From the NCBI GenBank assembly GCA_016647705.1, contig CM028328.1:52995647-53059646 (forward strand): DNA of 64,000 nt, written 5' to 3'. Position 1 is the stretch's first letter; each line of letters opens with the position of its first letter. This document shows positions 1-9,488 of this stretch, piece after piece. The notes under the pieces were generated by a model that did not search any database, was not told the origin of the DNA, and saw nothing but the letters and a program-made list of their open reading frames with translations. Position numbers and translations under genes: made by a program. This DNA comes from Eucommia ulmoides (lineage: Eukaryota; Streptophyta; Magnoliopsida; Garryales; Eucommiaceae).

Positions 1-643
1 AAACTGTTGATGCCAAAAAGTGGTGACGGGTCAACAGTATGGTCTGAAAGGATATCAAGGGCACAGGACCGTTGATGGTGTAATTAATTGAGTGAATTTT
101 GGGGTGATAACGACCTCCGAGCTGAGCTCCACTTTTTCACTCCGAACACCTGCACAAAGACCCACCGGGGTTGTGCCCGGTGAAGTCCCTCCGGTGTGAG
201 AGTAAGTATCCGAGGGAAAAGGGCTAAAAGTGCTCTAGTGTTAGTAGAGAAGACGTACCTTGGGCATTGAATACCACGGTGTATTTATAGGCGCTGGACT
301 CGATTAGCGCCGCGAGATCAGGGAGATAAGCTTGGGTTAACCAACCTAACTCGTCAGGCAGCCAATGAGCAGGCGGATTAGTGCTCTAATCAGTTAGTTT
401 GGGCTTATGGGCCCATCTGTAGAGACCCATGGGCCATAGCTTCCCCATGGCCTGAAGAGGTCCTCAGCGGCGAAGAATCCAAGCTGGGAGTATTTGAGCT
501 CGTCAGCTCGGCACGGACTCCACCAGCTCGATACGATGGTCTTCAGCTCGGTTTGGAGGGAACCCGGCTCCCAGCTCGGCCATTTTTCTATACTTGAAGC
601 GATATCTTTCACATGGCATATGTGACGAAACTCCCCCACATCA
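1..643 (-). mobile_element. LTR-like fragment cut by the left window edge
   Basis: Read on the minus strand, the sequence starts at 643 with TGATGTGGGGGAGTTTCG and continues to the window edge. Its start and its composition (GGGCC-rich middle, a TATTTATAGGCGCT-like TATA region, and a stretch resembling TGTCGGAGGGA/CCGG near the end) resemble the LTRs at 23548-24342 and 63094 onward, which start TGATGAGGGTATTTTC. It is probably an LTR of a related small retroelement. No coding domain is visible, and the other end lies outside the window. Confidence 0.5.
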
Positions 644-2914
644 AACATAATTTAATATGTGTTGAATTCAATAATATATGTCATTGTTCAATATAATTAT
701 GGCGAAATATATATGAAAACAAGATATATTCATGATTGATTTGAATAAAAATAGAAAGATAAATTGAATCTAAATTTACTTAAAAAATTCATTAGTGGGA
801 ACAAGATATACCCCAAATTTGCTTTTACAAAGAGATGTTCTTAATATATAGTCCTCAATTTTTAATTTTTCTTGGAGTAAGTTATTTTTTTTTAGTCCTT
901 ATCAATTTATTTTCAACTTATTTTTTAATCCTTAGTTAATATTGGTTACGATATCCACCGTTGTTTGTGACACTGTATGTTACCAAACTCTAGCCTTCAA
1001 TCACTCGGTTGCTGCCACCACTAGACATGGCATCAAATACAAAATTCATATTTAGTTAGTATTAACTCAATAAATTGAAAGAAAAATAACCAATTGGACC
1101 GATTTTTGGACACAAATTATCAATCAATACCTCTTAATTACAAATGACCCAAATAATACTTTTGACTTGACTTTTTGAACATAATAATTCAATTTTTAAA
1201 TTTTTTGAATTTTGCATGACAAAAATACCCACCACTGATTTTCTAGATTGACTAGTAATTAAGATTTTTTTATTAAGTTGAATTCAAATAAAACATAACC
1301 GTAAATAAAGGTAGTAAAGATATTCACGGAATACTACATATGAAAAAAAAAGGAATATTGACCATAATTAATTGTAGTAAAAATTCTTGCAAGTAATCAT
1401 ACAATAAATTAATTTTGTTTTATTCTTTACATGATTAAATTGTACAACCATAATGATCTATTTAAAAGGATTAAAAAGACATCAATTATATTTTTTTGCA
1501 TGAAAAAAATCTAATGCATGTTGAATTCAACACGTGAACTTATTATATGAAATTTAAAATTAGTCATTCACAATTGTATTGAATTCAATAAGCTGTGTGG
1601 AATTTAACATGATTAGTTAATTTAGAAAGTTTGATTACTGAGATTCAAAACTTATGTTAAATTCAACACGCGTAAAATTATCATTATTTGTTGAATACAA
1701 AACCAAAGAGAGATGTAGATATAATGTTATATTCAACATGATAATATTGTGTTTCGTCTTATATATTCATTGTGCTTCAGTGTTATATTTAATATAATCG
1801 TATCTAGAAACTCAATCATATAATAAACAAATACAAATTTTATATAAATGTGAGTTAATGTGTTGAATTCAACACATCTGGATTCAACCACCAAAATAAA
1901 TACACTGTGTTGAATTCGACATGAACGTATTTTTTTTTCTTTGATCCAAAATACACGATCATGATATCATTTTAGAGATAAAATACATGCGATTATTTCA
2001 GTATAATTTGTTGATAAAAAAAAAATTATAAAATGATTAATTGAGTAACTTTACAAACGTTTTAAATTGGTCGATTATGGTAATTGCCCTCAAATTTCGG
2101 AATATATATTTGCAAAAAATAATGGGATTATAAATATGAAATATAACTTATGTTTAGAGGGACAAATCTGTTCATGTAATGCAAAAGGATTTCTCGGTTC
2201 ATGGAAAAAGCTTGAAGTTCACTTGGTAGTTTTGGATCTAAAAGAAGACCCTCCAGTAAACGCCCCTAAATTTAATCAAGTTAATTAACTTATGGACTAA
2301 AAGTGACTCAGCTCATAGAAAAAAAATAGTTTATTTGGTAGTTTTGGGTCCAAAAAAGGACCTCTAGTAAACACCCCTAAATTCATTCTAGTTAATTAAC
2401 TTAAGGATTAAAAGTAATTCACATTTAAAATATGTATATATATATATACTAAGATTGAAAGAAAACACTTTACTAGTTTCAAGACAGTCTACTAATTTTC
2501 CCTCACCAAAATAATTGTATCTATACCTAGATCCAGTTGCATTTTCAAGCCAAATTGCACGGTTTGAACATAAAACTTAGCTAACCAACATTGTTTTAGA
2601 TATAAAATCCAAAAATCACTTTAGATATAAAATTCAAATACTTCAATTTGAACAGATAATAATTCGTTTAAACTCATTCTTGTCGGTTATATTTTTAAAA
2701 CTAATTCTCACATACAACATTTTTTTCAAAAGTTTCAATTTGGTCAAATTAGCACTCAATCAAAGTATATATAGTTTAATAAATCATATTAAGATAGAGA
2801 GAGCAATAAATTCATTCAAAATAAGATAATTTAGACAACCAAACAAACCATAATTGAAAATTAAAGCTTGGAAGCGTAATTTACCACCTCTCTCTCTCTC
2901 TCACACAAACGTGT
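644..2914. other. AT-rich intergenic DNA without a gene
   Basis: No credible coding region is present. The stretch is AT-rich. It contains several palindromic TTGAATTCAA motifs (about 660, 1521, 1577, 1861, 1908) and a two-copy tandem repeat near 2224-2421. It lies downstream of the PLAT gene, whose stop codon is at 2915. I see nothing else that I can name. Confidence 0.6.
2224..2421. repeat. Two-copy tandem repeat, period about 113 bp
   Basis: The segment beginning TGGTAGTTTTGGATC at 2224 recurs at 2337 as TGGTAGTTTTGGGTC. Both copies continue through a CCTAAATT stretch, AGTTAATTAACTTA and AAAAGT. The two copies differ by scattered substitutions. It has no gene content. Confidence 0.75.
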
Positions 2915-4125
2915 TTATTCTGAAGAAGGCCCATTGGGCTTCCCCACCACAAAACGCCCACCTTTCCCATTTTTTTCCCCTTTACACCCATCAAGCACCG
3001 CCGTCAACTCATACGGCGGAGCATCGCCCGCCAGCCACCGATCGACGTAGAAAATGGACTGCCCGCAGCTCTTATGAGGCCCAGTCGACGTCACCTCTAC
3101 GTAATCACAGAACCAACCGTGGTGGGCCCCAAGCCCATCTGAGGTTAGGTTAAGCTTGCATATGGGCGACCCAATACATGGGCCTCGCCCAGTGAAAATG
3201 TCCAAATTGCCCCTCTCGTAGTAGTCGTGGTTCGGGCCCATTAGGCCCCAATCCTTTAGGTTCGGAATCCGAACCGATTTTCCAGTGGAGTCGCCGAGGG
3301 TTGCGCTTATTCCGGCGTCAGTGCCGGCCTTGATGATTGAGCCGGTTTGGACATAGAGGGTGTAAACACACTCATTCTGCGTAATCATCAAGTCATTTTA
3401 ATTTTTTGATAAAAATAAAGCGGATAATAAATAAAATATAGTTTTAAGGGTTAATTATCTTTAATTTTTATTTTATTATTATATTAAATTTAAAATATTT
3501 TTCTCAATCTACAAACTGTCATTAGTGAAATATAAAAGAAAAATATTATAGCTGAGTGATGTAATGATAAAAAAATATCGCCATTAAAAGGTCTGTACTC
3601 ATTCTCTAACTAAAATTCTTTATTTTATGAGATTAAATAAAACAAAGAGGTTTTTTTTTTTTAACCCAAGGCTGGTAACCTAGTGGTTATCTAGTGTGTG
3701 TCTCGATCTAGTGTTTAAAACCCAATCCCACGACCATTTGTAAGCAAAAATATCAAAGAGCTCTTTACACTTTGCACCTCTGAAATTTCAAAGAAATCTT
3801 ACTTTAGCTCCTATACAATTTGAACACTTTAAACCCTAAAATATCTAAATCGTATTAAGTCAGTCATTCGTTATTTTTTATTTATTACAGAATTCACGTA
3901 CGTGCGTGATGCCGTATTTGACATGTAGTTGATTTTCAGACTGACTTAACACGATTTGGATATTTCAGGATTTTTTATGTCCAAATTTAAAGTACAAGGG
4001 CCCAAGATATATTTCTCTGAAACTCCAGGGGCGCAAAGTACAAAAATCTCATACTTTAAGGACCGAAATGTAATATTCCCAATTAGAATAAATTTTAAAA
4101 ATAATGCATAAACATACATACAATT

Positions 4126-4157
<32 letters not shown>

Positions 4158-4930
4158 TCCAATTCCAAGACTTGGAAAAAATGGAGATAATGTTTGAAAT
4201 GAAGATGAATAGGAAGATCTGATAATATTTAGCTATGGAGATCTTAATCTGAAAGTATGTGGCTGACTGTGACTGTGTATGTAGCGAGAAATGCTGATCG
4301 TCGATAATGCGAATCGATGTAATCAGCTAATTGATAATGGAGTGGCAGAGCCTCCAGCTACTCCAAAGAGGAAGATCGCCGCCGTCGCTATGGATTCCAA
4401 GACATAATTGAAGAAGATATTTGAAATGAAGACGATGAACGGAAAGATCTGATAATAATGGAGGCAGGGCTAAGATCTGATGACTATGGAGACCTTCATC
4501 TGACATTATGTGTGTTGACTGTGTGTGAGAGAAATACCGATTGCCGATCAAATGCGAAGACTGAAAACGCGAACTAATGTAAACATCAGCGACTGATAAG
4601 AGTCTTCGGCTACTGCTGAAAGGAAGATCGCCGCCATGGCAATGGATTCGATAAATAATTGGAGAATAAATTCAAAAGGAAGACGATGAACGGGAAGATA
4701 TGATAATACTGTAGACACGGCTAAGATCTGATGCCTATGAAGACCTTCATCTGACATTATGCGTATATTGCGTGTGAAAGAAATACCGATCGCAGATCAA
4801 ATACAAAGAATGAAAAATGTGAACTAATATAATCATCAGTAACTGATACTGGACTTACAGAGTCTCCGGCTACTCCAGAGAGGAAGATCGCGGCCATCGC
4901 CATGGCTGCTAGTACTAAGCTGCTCTTCAT
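2915..4930 (-). CDS. PLAT/LH2 domain protein (PLAT1/2/3-like), two exons
   Basis: The gene has two exons on the minus strand: exon 1 4859-4930 and exon 2 2915-3376, giving 177 codons before the stop. Exon 1 encodes a 24-residue signal peptide (MKSSLVLAAMAMAAIFLSG...) and ends at a good donor, CT|GTAAGT. Exon 2 follows ACGCAG|AATGAG and reads in frame as one PLAT beta-sandwich. Landmarks are CVYTLYVQTGS, LMGPNHDYYERGNLDIF, CKLNLTSDG, HHGWFCDYVEVT and PYELTAV, with the family's spaced cysteines. Plant single-PLAT proteins are secreted or ER-associated, stress-induced and have no catalytic domain. The length (about 180 residues) is normal for the family. The lysine/glycine-rich C-terminus is an extension of unknown role. 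A TATA-like box lies 61 bp upstream of the start. The 1.48-kb intron holds a SINE-like sequence, a foldback element and two degenerate copies of exon 1. Family assignment is firm; which paralogue it matches is not. Confidence 0.94.
3665..3760 (+). repeat. SINE-like, tRNA-derived sequence in the PLAT intron
   Basis: CCCAAGGCTGGTAACCTAGT and then GGTTATCT resemble a tRNA-type A box region, and GTTTAAAACCCAATCCC resembles a decayed B box. A similar sequence sits at 13253-13348 (CCCAAGGTTTGTAATCTGAA ... GTTCAAAACCCACGTC ... ACCATTTGT). The two copies are clearly related. The SINE label is an inference from the box-like motifs. Confidence 0.5.
3765..4090. repeat. Foldback (inverted-repeat) element in the PLAT intron
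   Basis: The left arm (CTTTACACTTTGCACCTCTG ... ATCGTATTAAGTCAGTC) is the inverted complement of the right arm (GACTGACTTAACACGATTTG ... CAGGGGCGCAAAGTAC). The arms are over 100 bp with mismatches, and the centre is about 3850-3930. This is typical of a MITE derived from a cut-and-paste transposon. I could not fix a target duplication. Confidence 0.7.
4300..4400 (-). pseudogene. Degenerate copy of PLAT exon 1 (copy nearest exon 2)
   Basis: On the minus strand this stretch repeats the end of exon 1 and its upstream and downstream flanks (GGCGGCGATCTTCCTCTTTG ... GGAGTAGCTGG). The donor position now reads GCCACTCC instead of GTAAGT, and the start codon and proximal signal-peptide codons are lost. 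It is one of three tandem copies spaced about 270 bp apart (4300-4400, 4560-4650, 4810-4930). Only the copy farthest from exon 2 keeps a working donor. Confidence 0.8.
4560..4650 (-). pseudogene. Degenerate copy of PLAT exon 1 (middle copy)
   Basis: On the minus strand this copy reads ATGGCGGCGATCTTCCTTTC and then AGTAGCCGAAGACTCT, so part of the hydrophobic signal peptide (MAAIFLSAVAEDS) is still recognisable. The donor that follows DS in the real exon is replaced by TATCAG. It cannot serve as a normal first exon. Flanking sequence, including a GATCTGATG...GAAGACCTTCATCTGACATTATG stretch, is shared with the neighbouring copy, which shows tandem duplication at the DNA level. Confidence 0.8.
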
Positions 4931-4990
4931 CTCTCTCTCTCTCTCTCACACACACACACTTTCTTGATCTGATCCAAGTGCTTTTTTCTT

Positions 4991-4997
4991 CTTATAG
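4991..4997 (-). promoter_or_regulatory. TATA-like box of the PLAT gene
   Basis: On the minus strand CTATAAG lies about 61 bp upstream of the ATG at 4930. It is followed by a short leader with GT and GA repeats directly before the start codon. The distance fits transcription starting some 30 bp downstream of the box. This assignment rests on motif and position only. Confidence 0.55.
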
Positions 4998-5232
4998 ATG
5001 GGCTTAAGAGTAGTAGTCCGTAGATAATGGGCCTGAAAAAGACCATAATACCCTCATCTTTTTTCTCTCAATTTATAAATGATAAAAGTAAAAACAGTTA
5101 AGGGTAATGTAAGTTCAAGAATTTGAACCTGCGAAAAAGTATCTGTTGGAAGAAACAGTCAAGCACCCTGAACGAGTTAGTCTTTCACTCTGTGTGAGTA
5201 GAGGGCATTCGTGGGTTAAAAAAAAAAAAAAA

Positions 5233-5741
5233 AAAAACCCTTTGGTCCCTAATATATGAGTGTGCCTATGTTGAGGTTTCTCAAATTGCATGTTTGATCA
5301 TTCAAGTTTTACATTTATTTAAATCACACAAAATTAAAAATATTGTTAATGATTTTAAATGAAAAATGGGTTGTCCTCAGCTGACGACCTTCTAATGAGA
5401 ATATTTTTATTATTTTATCACTTGACAAAATTTTAAAAAAAAAATCTTATTTTTGTCCTGTTAACGATTAATTTAAAAAAAGAGAAAAAAAAAACATTAT
5501 TAGAAAAAGGCTTAAGAAATAATGACTTAAATTTAGTGGAGTAATGAAATGACAAAAATATCCTTATTAGAAAGTCATATGTTGAGCACAAGTCATTTTT
5601 CGTCCAAAATCACTAAAGAATTTTAATTTTACAGCACTGAACAAATGTGAAACTTGGAAGAGTAAATGTACAATTTAATAGATCCCAGGGTTCACACGGA
5701 CATATATCCCATACTTTAGGAGCAAAAAATGTAAATTTCCC
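5233..5741. repeat. Foldback MITE about 300 bp upstream of PLAT
   Basis: The left end (CCCTTTGGTCCCTAATATAT) and right end (ATACTTTAGGAGCAAAAAAT...TTTCCC) are imperfect inverted complements. Inside, AAATTAAAAATATTGTTAAT and GACGACCTTCTAATGAGAAT pair with inverted stretches such as ATTAGAAAGTCATATG and ATCACTAAAGAATTTTAATT. A related foldback lies at 57106-57538, just upstream of the hexose transporter. It has no coding capacity. Confidence 0.6.
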
Positions 5742-8700
5742 ATGTACTATACAAGAATTAATGAACTCAACATGTTGAAATAATCAAACGGATACTTTCA
5801 CATTATTGCCAATCACAATAAAGATATGATTAATTGTCGTTTACCTCCTTAATCCTTTTACTTTTAACAATTTACACATTACCCCCCTCTCCTATATTTT
5901 TTGGGGTTACATATAGTTGGGAGGGTTTTGAGCCCCGTTAGGGAGACACGCAAAATAACCGCTACGTTACAAAGCTTAGGTTATCCCTTCCTACCTTTTT
6001 TAGTAAAAATAAAACTCACATTTCTTTCCAAAAAACAAAGTTTATTTTTAATTTAGATTAAATATCTATATGAAAAATCTAAAATTGGAAGTTTAAAACT
6101 AAGAGAGAATGAGAGCTCTCCAATACCCATTACTTGTTTTTGGTGAATTTGCCTTGCATTGGTGGATTTAAATTGTGAAATTTTAATGCTACAAATGCAT
6201 GCATTCAGTCGTCTTTAATATCTTTATTATTAATATCATTATTCCAATTAATGATAAGTGAATCCTTGAAATTTTTGTTTCTAATTTCACCGTCCGTTAT
6301 GGTATTTGAGCAGATATAATAAATTAACCATTCTGAATTATTTATAACAATTAATAATAGTGAATTCATCAAATTGTATCTAATTCCACCATAGGTTAAG
6401 AAATTTGAGAAAACATCATAAATTAACCATATATATATATATACATTCATTCGAGGTGCAGAGTTTATACCACATAGCAAACACAAATTGTCACGGCCAG
6501 TCTGGTTCGCTAACAATAATTCGGCTTACACAATGGTTGGACATGCTCAAAAAATGGAGAAAGAAGACGAGCATGAAGACTCTGACATGATTGTAGTCTT
6601 ATGAGTATTTTTTGTATTCTATTTATATATACATTAATATATTTTCACTTTTTTTAATCGTTTCTATTTAGTTTTTCTTAAATATTTTGATGATTTTTTT
6701 GAGTTTCTTCTGTATAGTTATATGTAGAGTTTCAACTATTTTTTTAAACCAAATTTGTGGAATTCGGAACATTTTAAACCAAATTTATGTATTTATGGTT
6801 TTTTGATATCCAAATACATGAATAATCTGATTTTTTTTTTTAATATTTTTTTTCTTTAAAAAATGATATTTAGAGGGACTAATACAGTTGCAATCCTTCT
6901 GGAGTGGATTATTGTGTGAATACTGAACACCCAAATGTTCAGGCCAAGTCTTAGTCCTGGCCAGTCTGAGATTGAGTTCTTCGTCAGAAAAGACAGCACC
7001 ATTCGGATTGGATTATCAGGTTTGTCTCGGAAAATTTGTGGATCTGGCTACCGTTCAACTCTTGGTATTGCCACTGCTGCAAATTTCAAGTGGGTTACCG
7101 GCGATAATGGTGTTAATTTCTTGGGGCGGTGACCAAAAGGTCCTAAAAAGCGTTAGAAATTACAAATTGAACCATCACTTCTTTCCACGCACCGAGCAGT
7201 CCTCTTGCCATTTCTGTGACGAAAATACCCTTCCTATATAACTTTCAATGCTAAGATCAAAACACATAAATTTTTTCATAATTCCTAATGTCGTAAAATT
7301 AATATTTTTATATTGTATTAATCAGTAAAATGCTTTTTTTTTTTTACGATATGCTGATAATATTTTTTGGATGTGTAGATCGTATTATGCGTAGCTGTTT
7401 CATATAACATTAAATGTAACAATGTAACACTATCTAATATTGACAAATTTCAAAAAACTATTTTCAATAGATGTTACATGTAACACCTATAATCAATTAT
7501 TATTTTAAAACATATTTTCAATAAATGTTACATGTAACATCCATATCAAAACATATTTCAGAGTTACATCTATATCGAAATATATTTTTCAGTTAATGTT
7601 ACATGCAAAACATATTTTTATGTAGATATTACATGTAACATCTATATTTCAGATGATGTTACATGTAATATTAATGCGATTTTCAACTTCTTTCACTAAC
7701 ACACATATAACATTTATATTTCAGAGGATGTTACATGTAACCTTAATCCGATTTCCAATATCTCTCACTAACACAGACCCATATTTCCCTCACTATATTT
7801 CAAGAGGATGTTACATGTAATATTGTAGGGTGCAATGTGTAAATAGTAAAAAAAGAACTCTAAATATTTCAAGGAGATGTTACATGTAACATTGCAGGAT
7901 GTAAAATGTAAATAGTCAGAAAGGAACTCCAAAGGCTTTAATACTCACTTCTCCATTTTTTTTCTCTCTCTCTAAGATAAAGAAAATCTCACCAGATTGA
8001 AACAGAGCATAAATAAGGTGACGATATCCATTGAAATGTTTGGATCTGAGTTGCGAAGGTGGTGGAGAAGCCAGATCTGGACAACGATGGTGGTGAAGGT
8101 ATCGGAGACTATAGGAAAGGCATCAGATTTGGACGGCGACGACGAGAGTGCGTTGGATCTCGACAGTGACAGTGATAAGACGATGCTCGCATGAAATCAC
8201 GGGAAGAGTATTTCAGTAATTTCGTCACCATCCATTTTGAAAAAGGGACTGCTCGGTGCAAAAATGGCCGACATGGGAGTGTTCAGTGCAAAAAAAGAGA
8301 AATGAGTTTTATTAGTAGTTTCAGGCTATAGTTGGGATTGGCCGGTAATTATGCCTAATTTCTTTGAATGCTTGAAACTATCCATAAAAATAAAAAATGC
8401 TCAGGTGTGTAAAACTCTTTCTTGGGTCTGCAAAATAGGTTGGGTTTTTGGATTCAATTTTCATTTTTATTCTTTTTTTGGCAGGATAGGTATAGTAAAT
8501 TCAATCTCTTTCTATTCATGATTTTCAAAACTTCAATATGGAGCTGAGATCAAATTTATGTAATTAAGAAAATTATATTTATATTTTATGTGAATTATGT
8601 TTGATTATTGTTGGTAGAAGAAATCAAGAAAATAGGGGTTTATATTTTATTATTGTTGATACCTAAATAGTATATCATTTTTTTAAAAGATTATCTTGGC

Positions 8701-9488
8701 GAAAATAGAGAGTTGAGATTGAATTTTTTAGGAAAAATTTCTCTCTCCAACAATTCCCAATTTTTATATGAATGAAGAAACTCTTTCATATTTTAATTTG
8801 AGAAACACTAATTGTATTGTCCTTAAAAAATTAAAGATCATTCAATATGGGGTAATGTAAGTTTTGTACACTATATTGAGGGTTTTTTTTTTTTTTTTTT
8901 CACAAAAAACTTATTTAATAAATAAAAAAGTCTTTTTGGTAAAATTTTCCTCAATTTGTTTGTGTTGTAATAAATATTTACCACCATCACAATCACCGTC
9001 AACCAATATAACAAACGTTCACCACCACCACCAAACATCCAAAAATAAAAATAAAAAATCACAACCATTGTAACCATTACCTACCACTACCACTGCAACA
9101 ACAAACATTCACCAACATAACAAAAACCATCAACACTATAAACATTCACCGCCGCGATAATTACCGTCAATCATCACAACAAATACTTATCACCACTGAA
9201 CACCACTTCCAGTGTAACAAAAGTAATTAGATGAAAGCAGATATGGAATTTGCACAAAAAAAATAAAATAAATATTGATTAGAAATTAAAACATCAAATT
9301 TATAAATTTGAAAAAATTTAAGCAAAAATTACAAATCTATAATAAATTTCTGCAAAAAAATATAATTTGCAAGAAAGTTTTAAAAAATTCATATTTTTTA
9401 TTTTATTCCAATTGAAATTTTCAAAAAGAAAAAAAAAATTGATCTAGAATTTTCCAGATATGAAAGGTAGAGGGAGAGAGGTCAAAAG
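5742..9488. other. Intergenic DNA without a recognisable gene
   Basis: The stretch is AT-rich with T-runs and no supported gene. Short GC-richer islands near 6460-6600, 6900-7240 and 7990-8200 have open frames of 60-90 codons. They resemble no protein family that I recognise and have no start or splice context, so they may be decayed TE or captured fragments. A cluster of TTACATGTAA palindromes lies at 7370-7930. A CAC/CAA-rich low-complexity patch lies at 8980-9210. Confidence 0.55.
7370..7930. repeat. Degenerate repeat cluster with TTACATGTAA palindromes
   Basis: The 10-bp palindrome TTACATGTAA occurs seven times (about 7473, 7528, 7629, 7657, 7731, 7811, 7879), usually inside GATGTTACATGTAACAT. 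Segments of about 70-75 bp around some copies repeat as well, for example GATTTTCAACTTCTTTCACT against GATTTCCAATATCTCTCACT. It looks like a decayed tandem array, either TE-internal or satellite-like. Confidence 0.65.

Noticed and set aside
5100-5240. Possible tRNA gene or SINE with a nearby poly(A) run
   Set aside because: A GGTTCAAATTC-like B box is present on the minus strand, but no A box, cloverleaf or second copy could be matched.
6935-7241. GC-richer open frame (SLSPGQSEIEFFVRKDSTIR)
   Set aside because: It looks coding-like in composition but matches no family that I recognise, has no splice partners or homologous copy in the window, and is too short to call.
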